Below, in pieces: positions 23,952 to 31,098 of a stretch of 31,320 nt of DNA. Under the pieces are notes generated by a model that made no database searches, was not told the DNA's origin, and was given only the letters and a program-made list of their open reading frames with translations. The translations under genes were made by a program, and so were the position numbers. Every line of letters begins with the position of its first letter. Position 1 is the first letter of the stretch. This DNA comes from HGM13006 sp964518645 (lineage in GTDB: Bacteria; Bacillota; Clostridia; Oscillospirales; Oscillospiraceae). The stretch is from the NCBI GenBank assembly GCA_964518645.1, contig CAZFGL010000007.1:1-31320 (forward strand), given 5' to 3'.

Positions 23952-25928
23952 ATGTATTACAAGCATTTACTGTCTCCCCTTCCTGTGGGAAATGTCACCC
24001 TGAAAAACCGTATTTCCTCCCCGGATGCCAGTCTCCATCTGCTTCAGGGACCTGAGACCTTTCCCGCAGACGGTTATCGGGCATGGGTCATTCAAATGGC
24101 AAAATCCTGTGCCTATATGGTCATGTCACCCTGGTCTAACCCCACCCAGCGTACCATCGGCATGGCCGACAGCCTCCGCATGCAGAATTTTGACATGGAT
24201 GATCCCAGCGTCTCCAATTATTTCTCCAAAATGTGCGACGACATCCATTTCTATGGCTCCAAGATTCTCATCTCCCTGATGAGCTTCCGCTTCCCCTGGC
24301 CGGAAGGATATAATCTGGACGGTCAGGGTGGCATGTTCCTCCCCGGCCAGCCTCAGGAGCCCAGGGAGATGCTCCCCTCCCACCGGATGCACGAGATGGT
24401 CGAGAATTATGTCAACTATATTGCCAACTATCAGACCTATGGCTATGACGGTGTGTCTCTGAACATCGGCATGCTCATCGGCAAAAACCATAACCATCGC
24501 ACCGACGAATTCGGCTGTGACACCCCCCAGAATGCGGCACGGCTGCCGAAAATGCTTTTCAGTGCAATCAAAGAGCGTCTCGGTCAGGACTTCCTGACAG
24601 AATGCTATGTCTACGGTGAAATGGAGCACATCTATACCACCGAATTTATGGCCGCAGTAATCAAAGAGCTGGAGGACGTGGTGGATATTGTCTCCATCAA
24701 GGAGAAGGATGCCGCCACCAACCACCCCACCGGCTTCCAGTTCAAAAAGGGTGAGCATACCTGCTTCCGTTATGCAAAGGCCATCCGGGATACCGGTGCA
24801 AAGGTATTCATCGGCGTAAACGGTGGCTTCCAGGATCCTGCGGAGCTGGATACTTATATTAAAAACGGGGACTGTGACCTGATCGCCATGGCCCGTGGGC
24901 TTTTTGCCGACGAGGATTATATGGAGAAATGTCTCCAGGGGCGGGGCGAGGACATCACCCCCTGCCTGTTCTGCAACAAGTGTCATGGCACCATGACACC
25001 TCCCTGGATCTCCTTCTGTTCTGTTAACCCCCGGTTGGGTATCGATCCCATGCTGCTCCATTCCATTCCTGACACTGTGACCCCGAAGAAGGTTGCCATT
25101 GTCGGTGGCGGCCCCATCGGTATGCGTGCGGCAGTGATGGCCCGGGAGAAGGGGCATGAGGTAACTCTTTTTGAAAAAACCGGCTATCTGGGTGGCCAGC
25201 TTTATCACAGTGACTTTGTGTCCTTCAAGTGGCCCCTCCGGGATTATAAGAACTGGCTGAAGCGTCAGGTCGAAAAAAGCGGTGTAACTGTCCGGCTGAA
25301 TACGGAAGCAACCCCTGAATTGATCCGGCAGGAGGGCTTCGAGGCCGTTATCGCCGCCACCGGTGCCGTGCCCAACATCCCCAAATTTGCCCAGGATGAC
25401 ACTGGAAAGCTGAAAGCCGGTCTGTCCACCTGTCTTGATGTATTTGGCCACGAGGGTGAGCTTGGAAAGCGGGTGATCATTGTCGGTGGCAGCGAGACCG
25501 GCGTGGAAACCGGCATGCACCTGTGCGAGCTGGGGCACGAGGTCACTGTACTGACCCGTCAGTTTGAGATTGCCCACGATGCGTCCCATCTCCACGCCAT
25601 CACCATGGCCATCGTCACCTATGACCCGGACGACTACCATGAGATCATTCAGTGCGCCTGGGAGAAGTACCCCAATTTCCACTCCGTGGTAGACGCCACC
25701 ACCAGAGAGGTGACCCCCACCTCTGTCACCTATCAGGACAAGGATGGTCAGCTTCACAGGCTGGAGGCAGATTCTGTGGTGATCTGCGGCGGTATGAAGT
25801 CCCAGCGGGACGAGGCATTGAAATTCTTCGACACCGCCCCCCGGTTCTACATGACCGGCGACTGTGAAAAGGTCGCAAACCTTCAGGCCGGCAACCGGTC
25901 TGCCATGGGCAAGGTGGCTCAGCTGTAA
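23952..25928 (+). CDS. FMN/FAD/4Fe-4S NADH:flavin oxidoreductase (Old Yellow Enzyme / BaiCD-like)
   Basis: 658 residues, the size of 2,4-dienoyl-CoA reductase and BaiCD-type enzymes. The N-terminal TIM barrel (about 1-350) begins LLSPLPVGNVTLKNRISSP. A Cys cluster CLFCNKC...CSVNP (about 335-360) binds a 4Fe-4S centre. Two Rossmann segments follow, KKVAIVGGGPIGMRAA (FAD) and KRVIIVGGSETGVETG (NAD(P)H). Such proteins carry electrons from NADH through FAD and Fe-S to FMN and reduce an activated C=C bond, in some gut bacteria on steroids or bile-acid derivatives. The usual HGAHGYL...RTDxYGG stretch reads LNIGMLIGKNHNHRTDEFG here: shorter, and without the first His pair, so the substrate may differ. 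ATG follows ACGGAGG. A bile role is suggested only by the nearby hydrolase. Confidence 0.85.
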   Translation: MYYKHLLSPLPVGNVTLKNRISSPDASLHLLQGPETFPADGYRAWVIQMAKSCAYMVMSPWSNPTQRTIGMADSLRMQNFDMDDPSVSNYFSKMCDDIHFYGSKILISLMSFRFPWPEGYNLDGQGGMFLPGQPQEPREMLPSHRMHEMVENYVNYIANYQTYGYDGVSLNIGMLIGKNHNHRTDEFGCDTPQNAARLPKMLFSAIKERLGQDFLTECYVYGEMEHIYTTEFMAAVIKELEDVVDIVSIKEKDAATNHPTGFQFKKGEHTCFRYAKAIRDTGAKVFIGVNGGFQDPAELDTYIKNGDCDLIAMARGLFADEDYMEKCLQGRGEDITPCLFCNKCHGTMTPPWISFCSVNPRLGIDPMLLHSIPDTVTPKKVAIVGGGPIGMRAAVMAREKGHEVTLFEKTGYLGGQLYHSDFVSFKWPLRDYKNWLKRQVEKSGVTVRLNTEATPELIRQEGFEAVIAATGAVPNIPKFAQDDTGKLKAGLSTCLDVFGHEGELGKRVIIVGGSETGVETGMHLCELGHEVTVLTRQFEIAHDASHLHAITMAIVTYDPDDYHEIIQCAWEKYPNFHSVVDATTREVTPTSVTYQDKDGQLHRLEADSVVICGGMKSQRDEALKFFDTAPRFYMTGDCEKVANLQAGNRSAMGKVAQL

Positions 25929-25942
25929 TACTTCTTTCAGGC

Positions 25943-25989
25943 ATAAGGTCGCATGCAGTCCCTTTTACCCGGTCTGCATGCGACCTTAT
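25943..25989 (+). terminator. long hairpin after the flavin oxidoreductase gene
   Basis: Perfect 16-bp stem ATAAGGTCGCATGCAG with its complement and a 15-base loop, 14 bases after the stop. The following T-tract is poor, so termination efficiency is uncertain. Confidence 0.65.
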
Positions 25990-26034
25990 CATGTGGGCTG
26001 CCCGCAAGGACAAACACATCCCCCTTTTGCAATG

Positions 26035-26063
26035 TTGACTTTTCTAAAATACTCCCTTATACT
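26035..26063 (+). promoter_or_regulatory. sigma-A promoter of the immunity-type cassette
   Basis: TTGACT (26035-26040) and TATACT (26058-26063), spacer 17 bases, followed by a short leader with AAGGAGG. Confidence 0.78.
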
Positions 26064-26085
26064 GGTTCAAAAGGAGGCATGGATC

Positions 26086-26604
26086 GTGACCTGCAACACC
26101 ATATATCGAATCTCAAAGTATGATCCCGCTTTTCGGATCAACGGGGTTTATACCCGGGACGAATGGACGGACTACGGCTGCATCGGGAAAATTTTTCTCG
26201 GAAAACGATTCACACGCCGGGAATACGTTGCAGCAGAGTGCTGTTACCTTAACACATTGCGTGATGTACTGGAGCATCTGTCTATCACACAAATGACAAA
26301 AGGCGAAATGGAATGGAATCACAATACATTCTACCGGATTGTGAAAAGCGCTCCCTCTACAGCTCATATGGATGGAATCTTAAAATTCTCCAAAGGCTGC
26401 CTCAGAAATAAATACTGGGCAAAGTTGCTGCACCCGGATTTGAGCATTCATTTCTCTTTGGACTATTACATGGAGCTTTGCTGCGATATGTCTAAACTTT
26501 CCAAAGAAGAAATATATCGTATCGTCCGGAAAAATCATCTCCACTGTCAGATGTTTGTTTACAACGCAGCAGAGGACATGTATCACGAGACAGCCAGTAT
26601 CTGA
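26086..26604 (+). CDS. hypothetical protein, immunity-type candidate
   Basis: 172 residues. The start is GTG 26086, eight bases after AAGGAGG (26071-26077); the ATG at 26079 is out of frame, and the frame extends further upstream only through the previous hairpin. The sequence starts with NTIYRISKYDPAFRINGVY and RDEWTDYGCIGKIF, and ends with HFSLDYYMELCCD, then KEEIYRIVRKNHL. I associate this pattern with small soluble Firmicute proteins that are often found beside toxin immunity genes, but I cannot name the family. No signal peptide, membrane span or catalytic motif is visible. It is rich in Cys, Tyr and Lys, less GC-rich than its flanks, and heads a run with two other immunity-like genes, pointing to a transferred accessory cassette. 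Confidence 0.7.
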   Translation: MTCNTIYRISKYDPAFRINGVYTRDEWTDYGCIGKIFLGKRFTRREYVAAECCYLNTLRDVLEHLSITQMTKGEMEWNHNTFYRIVKSAPSTAHMDGILKFSKGCLRNKYWAKLLHPDLSIHFSLDYYMELCCDMSKLSKEEIYRIVRKNHLHCQMFVYNAAEDMYHETASI

Positions 26605-26709
26605 ATGGGCCACTTCACAGCAGGCCACGGTAATCGTGGCAGGACAGATCGCCGGATCTCAACGGCGGAAGCCTGTCAGACTGCAACACTTTTACATATG
26701 GAGGTAAAC

Positions 26710-27228
26710 ATGGAGGATCTACATTTTGTATCCGCTGATTCTATTGCGGAGCAGCTTGCTCCGGCTTTGAAATCTCGAGGTTTTCGCAAACGCAGACTGA
26801 CCTGGTGCAAAGTGAAAGAAGATACCACCGTGCTGTTCCACATTCAGCGTTCACAGTGGAGCAGGGATGTATGGTATTATATTTTCGGAACTACAGTCAA
26901 TGCATATACAGATCGTCCCGTCACCAGCTGTGACCACAATCACATTCAGACCCGATGTGATTCCAGTTTAAACGGCAGTGTCTTAACCGCCGAACAGGTG
27001 CTCAAATTGATCGACGCCTGGGACGAGAGCTATGGTTCCACTGCCCTGGTGTGTAAGCACCTGGTTGCCGGTACAATTCCCCTTGAAAGTCTGGGCTGTG
27101 CCGGTTACGACGCCCTCTGCGCACTCTCCGAAATTTCAAACATTCCCATAGAACACAGATCGTCAGACTTCTGGTTTTCTGATGTCTGTTTTGCACAACG
27201 GGTCCTCCCTTCGGACAGGGAGGCATAA
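26710..27228 (+). CDS. DUF4304-like protein, possible immunity protein
   Basis: 172 residues from ATG 26710, which follows TGGAGGTAAAC. Features: an N-terminal helix (SIAEQLAPALKSRGFRKR) followed by TWCKVKEDTTVLFHIQRSQWS and WYYIFGTTVNAY, the W-x-R/K ... I-x-x-Q-x-S ... F/Y-x-x-G pattern of DUF4304. That domain is frequent in polymorphic-toxin immunity loci, where it is thought to neutralise a cognate toxin domain; its mode of action is unknown to me. The protein is soluble and cytosolic. It is 105 bases downstream of the previous gene and one base upstream of the next. No toxin gene is within the window. Confidence 0.6.
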   Translation: MEDLHFVSADSIAEQLAPALKSRGFRKRRLTWCKVKEDTTVLFHIQRSQWSRDVWYYIFGTTVNAYTDRPVTSCDHNHIQTRCDSSLNGSVLTAEQVLKLIDAWDESYGSTALVCKHLVAGTIPLESLGCAGYDALCALSEISNIPIEHRSSDFWFSDVCFAQRVLPSDREA

Positions 27229-27229
27229 C

Positions 27230-27661
27230 ATGAAAATCTTTTTGAGTTATGAATCTTCTGCGCCTGCCGTTTCCTATTTAAACAGGCTGGAACCTCTGGT
27301 CAGCGCAAAGCTCCACAGTTTGGAGCATACGCACTACGGGGACGAGCTTACGCATATTGCGATTATATCCATTGTATTACCGGCAGATATTCTCAAAGAT
27401 GGGCTTTACCCTGAAAGAAAGCTCTTTCAGCGAAAAAGCTGCTCTGCTGACATCCGACTGACTCTGGATTATGCGCAGTTTGTCAAGGCAAAGTCCGCTG
27501 ACCGCTACGAAATGTATGCAAAGCACATTGTTGACAGCATATCGACCTTAAAGCACAAAGTATCATCCGATTTCCAATATGATGCACTTCTCCGGGATGT
27601 ATGTGCCATCCTGGAATCACCCGATTTAAAATCTGCATGTGGCAGTATTACCCGGTTTTAG
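27230..27661 (+). CDS. Imm44-like immunity protein
   Basis: 143 residues from ATG 27230, with AGGGAGG (27217-27223) upstream and only one base after the preceding stop. It starts MKIFLSYESS and has a central YPERKLFQRKSCSADIRLTLDYAQF segment, then a helical C-terminal half (HIVDSISTLKHK, DFQYDALLRDV). This order (short strand start, ERR-like motif, D-x-RL-x-x-DY-x-x-F, helices) matches my memory of Imm44 (immunity protein 44), which protects against certain polymorphic toxins. The stop is TAG 27659-27661. In the same frame a further 33 sense codons follow the stop. Assignment by motif recall, moderately sure. Confidence 0.6.
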   Translation: MKIFLSYESSAPAVSYLNRLEPLVSAKLHSLEHTHYGDELTHIAIISIVLPADILKDGLYPERKLFQRKSCSADIRLTLDYAQFVKAKSADRYEMYAKHIVDSISTLKHKVSSDFQYDALLRDVCAILESPDLKSACGSITRF

Positions 27662-27763
27662 CGGTGTTCTTACACAAAACCCGCAACACAGGACATTCTG
27701 GAAAAAGCAGATCACATAGCATCCCAGCTACGGGAAAATGAGCTTGCGCTGAAGCGTTTCTGA
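27662..27763 (+). pseudogene. short coding-like remnant in frame after the Imm44-like stop
   Basis: Starting directly after the TAG, the same frame reads RCSYTKPATQDILEKADH and then IASQLRENELALKRF and stops at TGA 27761-27763. The composition (amphipathic helix, Leu/Glu/Lys-rich) is protein-like, and the other two plus-strand frames hit stops in this stretch. No start codon or ribosome site is present. It could be the 3' end of a lost gene or the former C-terminus of the upstream protein. Weakly supported. Confidence 0.3.
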
Positions 27764-27771
27764 CACAAACA

Positions 27772-27811
27772 ATGATGCCGATATGACTCACCTTGGTCAT
27801 ATCGGCATCAT
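27772..27811. terminator. long inverted repeat between the immunity cassette and the ECF gene
   Basis: Perfect 16-bp stem ATGATGCCGATATGAC/GTCATATCGGCATCAT with an 8-base loop between convergent genes. No clear T-tract on either side, so termination is inferred from position. Confidence 0.6.
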
Positions 27812-27828
27812 GCGTTCAGCCAGTAATT

Positions 27829-28335
27829 TTAAATTTTCAAGTACCGGTCTTTCAGCGTCTGAAGCACCTGCACCAGGGGCTTGCGCAGCATCAGTGCCAG
27901 CGCAAAATTGCCTGCGCAGTGTACCACATCCCAGGGAATTCCGGCGACCCACCAGGACAGGCCAAAGGCCCATCCACCGGTGACCAGATAAACAGGGGTA
28001 CAGAGCAGTCCGAAGGCCAAACCAAAGGACCCCGAGAGAATTGCCCAGCCCCAGGAGGATTCCATGTGGCGAAACACCATGGTCAGCCCCCATAACACCA
28101 GCCAGATATAAAGATAATTCAGATTCCACAGACCCAATCCCCAGAAAAGGATCTCCAGCATCACATATACATACATGGGAAACAGCGCTTTTCTGCCAAA
28201 CACCGTCCCATATACAATGATCAGCAGGCTTACCGGCTCAATGTTCGGCAGCGCTGCCAACCCCATTTTTGCGGCAAACATCAATGCGCCCAACAGGGCA
28301 AACACGGTCAGTTCCCGCAGCTTTCCGGGCTTCAA
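27829..28335 (-). CDS. ECF transporter S component, predicted corrinoid or B12-precursor uptake
   Basis: 168 residues with about five or six membrane spans and a Gly/Ala-rich first helix (LTVFALLGALMFAAKMGLA), the usual face of ECF S components that meets the energising module. Further features are LPNIEPVSLLII, VTGGWAFGLSWW and IPWDVVHCAGNFALALML. S components bind a vitamin and work with shared EcfA/EcfA'/EcfT subunits, which are not encoded here. Its place under a cobalamin riboswitch points to cobalamin, a cobinamide or a lower-ligand precursor (the CblT/CbrT type of S component). The start appears to be TTG, 3 bases after the stop of the DUF4430 gene and without a strong ribosome site, so translation is probably coupled. 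Confidence 0.82.
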   Translation of the reverse strand: MKPGKLRELTVFALLGALMFAAKMGLAALPNIEPVSLLIIVYGTVFGRKALFPMYVYVMLEILFWGLGLWNLNYLYIWLVLWGLTMVFRHMESSWGWAILSGSFGLAFGLLCTPVYLVTGGWAFGLSWWVAGIPWDVVHCAGNFALALMLRKPLVQVLQTLKDRYLKI

Positions 28336-28338
28336 GGC

Positions 28339-28737
28339 TTATTCGTAGCCCACGGTGAAGGTAAGCTCATAGCTCTCACCATCAGCGATCACCGTCTCGC
28401 TGGCACCGTACATGGACATCTCGCCGCCCTTGGTGAGGCACCACCACTCCTGTGCAGCCTCGTCTGCGGTCTCACCGTCAGCGGTGAGAATATACAGACC
28501 CCACTCGGTCTGATTGTCCTCCACGATCTCGTTTTCCAGCAGTGCCTCTGCCAGATACTCTGCATCGGTATGAATGTCAAAGACCTTCTCGCTGCCGTCC
28601 CCGTGTACCACCGTGACAGTCAGCGCCTTTGCACCCTCAACGGTGTCGGGACGGGTTGCGAAATAGACGCCCAGCAGGACGGCTACCACCACCACCAGCG
28701 CCACAACGCCAAGGATGATTTTCTTGTTGTTTTTCAT
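28339..28737 (-). CDS. membrane-anchored DUF4430 domain protein
   Basis: 132 residues. An N-terminal signal-anchor (about 6-27; KKIILGVVALVVVVAVLL) has no lipobox Cys, so the protein is probably tethered by an uncleaved helix with the rest outside. The external domain is DUF4430-like (LTVTVVHGDGSEKVFDI, LAEALLENEIVE, GLYILTADGETA, EWWCLTKGGE), similar to the C-terminal domain of vitamin B12-binding transcobalamin and intrinsic factor. It likely captures cobalamin and hands it to the S component encoded 3 bases downstream. The ATG follows GGAGGAAA. It lies directly below the riboswitch and so should be made when cobalamin is scarce. The ligand is inferred from domain and context. Confidence 0.85.
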   Translation of the reverse strand: MKNNKKIILGVVALVVVVAVLLGVYFATRPDTVEGAKALTVTVVHGDGSEKVFDIHTDAEYLAEALLENEIVEDNQTEWGLYILTADGETADEAAQEWWCLTKGGEMSMYGASETVIADGESYELTFTVGYE

Positions 28738-28777
28738 TGTTTGATTTCCTCCTATTCATCGCAGGTGAAATAATAAA

Positions 28778-28794
28778 GGCTGTCTGGGGCAGCC
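28778..28794 (-). terminator. riboswitch expression-platform hairpin
   Basis: GGCTG/CAGCC stem around a 7-base loop, followed on the minus strand by TTTATTATTT. It abuts the closing helix of the cobalamin riboswitch, so ligand-stabilised folding would free this hairpin to terminate. The stem is short (5 bp), hence moderate confidence. Confidence 0.55.
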
Positions 28795-28795
28795 A

Positions 28796-28951
28796 GTCAG
28801 AGGCAGGTCTTCCGACTGAGGTTCATCAAGGAGCGCAGCCTTCCCAGTTTCCCAGTGACATCCATTTGCGCCCTCTCCCCAACACGGCAGCGGGACTGTG
28901 CGGGATTTCCACCCGGCTTCTCTATTCTCCTCTTCCGAGGCACCTTCTGAC
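28796..28951 (-). promoter_or_regulatory. cobalamin (AdoCbl-type) riboswitch
   Basis: Reading the minus strand, the aptamer is closed by GTCAGA (28946-28951) pairing with TCTGAC (28796-28801). Inside are GGTGCC, GAATAG, GGGTGGAAATCCCGCACAG, GTCCCGCTGCCGTG, the TGTCACTGG box and the near-invariant AGTCGGAAGACCTGCC. These are the conserved elements of the B12 element. It should switch off the DUF4430 and ECF S genes when cobalamin is abundant. Confidence 0.95.
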
Positions 28952-28958
28952 GGGAGCC

Positions 28959-28987
28959 ATTATAGCAAACCATTTTCCATGACGCAA
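28959..28987 (-). promoter_or_regulatory. promoter of the cobalamin-uptake operon
   Basis: TTGCGT (28982-28987), 17-base spacer, perfect TATAAT (28959-28964) with an extended-10 TGC. The -35 directly touches the T-tract of the preceding terminator. Confidence 0.78.
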
Positions 28988-28988
28988 C

Positions 28989-29027
28989 AAAAATCCTGAT
29001 TTGTCTGCGGGACAGATCAGGATTTTT
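28989..29027 (-). terminator. bidirectional intrinsic terminator (second of two)
   Basis: AAAAATCCTGATTTGTC pairs with GACAGATCAGGATTTTT (one mismatch) around a 5-base loop, flanked by A and T runs. It backs up the terminator at 29035-29072 and shields the cobalamin operon. Confidence 0.85.
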
Positions 29028-29034
29028 CTTTCAA

Positions 29035-29072
29035 AAAACATGCGCTCCCTTCAAAAAGGTAGCGCATGTTTT
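29035..29072 (-). terminator. intrinsic terminator of the sulfatase-like gene
   Basis: AAAACATGCGCT pairs with AGCGCATGTTTT (12 bp) around a 14-base loop; the minus strand continues with more T residues. It lies 12 bases after the stop codon. Confidence 0.85.
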
Positions 29073-29083
29073 CCCGTTTTAAT

Positions 29084-30835
29084 TTAATGCTTTCCGTGTC
29101 CGTCCGGTTTTTCCTTTCCGCCGGGACCCCCGGGGCCTCCAGGGCCACCGTGCTCCGGCATGCGTTCGTACACCGCACCGGTGGGGATCATGGTATTGAT
29201 GTCAAAGGCATGGCCGGTCTGGACATACTCCAGCATCCGTTCTTCCTTTTCGTAGAAGTAGCACATAAACCGCCGCTCCCGGCGATCTCCCGCCCGGGCA
29301 TCAAAGATCTCCTCCCCGGTCTTGCCGTCCAGCAGTCTTTGATAGGCCTCCTGAAGATCCTCATAGGAAATGGGCGCCTGAGAGACCTGGAAGGCGTGAT
29401 GTTCGCCCACGCCCTTTACCGCCAGCAGGGGATTCCCCCGGCCGACGATGGGGATCTCCCGGTTGTTTCCGTAGCCATGATCCGCCATGACTACAATGGC
29501 GCTGTTGTCGTACACGCCGGACTCCTTCAGCAGCTTCAGGTATTCCCCCACAATGGTCATGCTGCATTCCATGTTCCGCTCATAGCTGCCCTGGGCCTCG
29601 TCGATCACTTCCACCTCCCGGTTGTATCGGAAAGGCACATGGGCACCCTCAATGTGAATAAACCGGAAGCATTTATCTTTCGTCTTTTCCACCTCTGCCT
29701 GAAGCAGTTCTTCATAAAACCGGGCATTATTGGGGATGAATATCTCCCCCGTCTGGGACGGCTCCATCAGCGCCTGATACCGCTGCATATCCACCTTTGC
29801 AAACCGCTTCAGGGGGAAGGGGGCATATTTGTACCACACCAGTGTCAGCTGTTCCTTTAAGAACCGTCTGGTACTATTGATCCGGATATCCGCAGGCACT
29901 GCGTTCTCAATGTCATACACACTGTCATTCTGGTATATCAGTTCCTCCTCATAGATCCCCATACGGTAGCCCCGCTCCTTCAAGCCGTTCAGGAGTGGGG
30001 AGGCATCCATGGCGTTGGTGGTGAAGGTCTCAAAATCCTCCTGATTTTCATACCACTGACCGGTGAGGAGATAGGGAATCGCATTTTTCGTAAAGGGATA
30101 GGCCGCAACAGTATCGGGATAGTAAGTAAAATCCTCCAGAATATCCGCAAAATCCTCGCAGTACACATCCAGCATCATACTGAAGGTGGCCGAATCTGCT
30201 GCGTCCACCACAAAGAGTATCAGATTCTGATCTTCCGACATGGTGTACATATCCCCGGTGGTCATAATGGCTTCATTCTTGTCCCGGAAGCCGTCGTACT
30301 GGATCCCCACCGTCACCACCGTCAGCAGCAGCACGCCGGTGAAAAACACACCGCAGCCCATAAACATCCGGTACATTTTCTTCATATGCAGGAACCGGAT
30401 CAGCAGAACCACCACCAGTCCCACCGCCAGCCACAGCACAATGGACTGGATATCCTGCATCCGGTATTCATTCCACATGATCTTCTGGCCATCCAGCGCC
30501 GGAAGATTTCCTGCCAGGAACATACCCTGAATATAGGTACATAAATAGCCAATCACCGATGCGGTCAGGGCACACTGATAGAGCCGGATATACACCACAT
30601 AGCAAATCCCGAAAAACAGCAGCCCTGCCACCGCAATGACCGCAAACATCTGTAGCAGTTCCGGAAGCAGCAGGCCGAAGTCATAGCGAAAATCGTCCAC
30701 ATTTGTAAAATAAAGCTCCAGGGGCGCATAGATCCCCACAAAAAAGCTGATGGCCAGGGTCATGACCACCGCCGGAAGGAAGTCCAGAATGAACTTTTTG
30801 ATTCTTTCTCGGATTTTCAAAGGCAAAATCTTCAC
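29084..30835 (-). CDS. membrane sulfatase/alkaline-phosphatase-superfamily protein
   Basis: About 583 residues. Five membrane spans (about 19-40, 55-78, 85-108, 132-150, 160-180) precede an external hydrolase domain (about 200-530) with LILFVVDAAD, YPFTKNAIPYLLTGQ (candidate Thr nucleophile), RFIHIEGAHVPF, NSAIVVMADHGYG and GRGNPLLAVKG. This is the order of metal ligands in the LTA-synthase, phosphoethanolamine-transferase and sulfatase superfamily, whose membrane members usually move phosphoglycerol or phosphoethanolamine onto envelope polymers. A GGPGGPGGPGG tail with HGKH follows at the C-terminus. Neither the usual length of LTA synthase nor a clear substrate motif is seen, so the donor is unknown. 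The start is GTG 30833-30835 or the TTG just before it; no good ribosome site is visible. Confidence 0.78.
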   Translation of the reverse strand: MKILPLKIRERIKKFILDFLPAVVMTLAISFFVGIYAPLELYFTNVDDFRYDFGLLLPELLQMFAVIAVAGLLFFGICYVVYIRLYQCALTASVIGYLCTYIQGMFLAGNLPALDGQKIMWNEYRMQDIQSIVLWLAVGLVVVLLIRFLHMKKMYRMFMGCGVFFTGVLLLTVVTVGIQYDGFRDKNEAIMTTGDMYTMSEDQNLILFVVDAADSATFSMMLDVYCEDFADILEDFTYYPDTVAAYPFTKNAIPYLLTGQWYENQEDFETFTTNAMDASPLLNGLKERGYRMGIYEEELIYQNDSVYDIENAVPADIRINSTRRFLKEQLTLVWYKYAPFPLKRFAKVDMQRYQALMEPSQTGEIFIPNNARFYEELLQAEVEKTKDKCFRFIHIEGAHVPFRYNREVEVIDEAQGSYERNMECSMTIVGEYLKLLKESGVYDNSAIVVMADHGYGNNREIPIVGRGNPLLAVKGVGEHHAFQVSQAPISYEDLQEAYQRLLDGKTGEEIFDARAGDRRERRFMCYFYEKEERMLEYVQTGHAFDINTMIPTGAVYERMPEHGGPGGPGGPGGKEKPDGHGKH

Positions 30836-30846
30836 CAACTCTTCAC

Positions 30847-30852
30847 ATTATA
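30847..30852 (-). promoter_or_regulatory. -10 element very close to the sulfatase-like start codon
   Basis: A perfect TATAAT lies only 11 bases upstream of the GTG start, so transcription from it would begin about at the start codon. No -35 fits 16-18 bases upstream. Confidence 0.4.
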
Positions 30853-31011
30853 CTCTGTTTATCATAGCGCCGACCAGGGTACATATCAAGAGATTATTTA
30901 TATTTGCCCTGTTGTTTTTGTATTTTTTGTGAAGATCCCCCATACATTTTCTGCATAAAACCGTCCCCGCTCCGCTTTCATATCTCAGGCATATTTACAA
31001 GGGGCAAACTG

Positions 31012-31040
31012 TTGCATTTTATCGAAAAATCATGTATACT
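31012..31040 (+). promoter_or_regulatory. sigma-A promoter of iorA
   Basis: TTGCAT (31012-31017) and TATACT (31035-31040), spacer 17 bases. The 58-base leader contains a short GCCGAC/GTCGGC hairpin (about 31068-31081) before the ribosome site. Confidence 0.72.
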
Positions 31041-31098
31041 TATCACATTGATTTAAACCCGTAAAGCGCCGACCTGTCGGCCTGAAAGGAGAAGCACG

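Noticed and set aside
24126..25757. 543-codon minus-strand open frame
   Set aside because: Lies entirely opposite the flavin oxidoreductase gene, whose cofactor motifs are clear.
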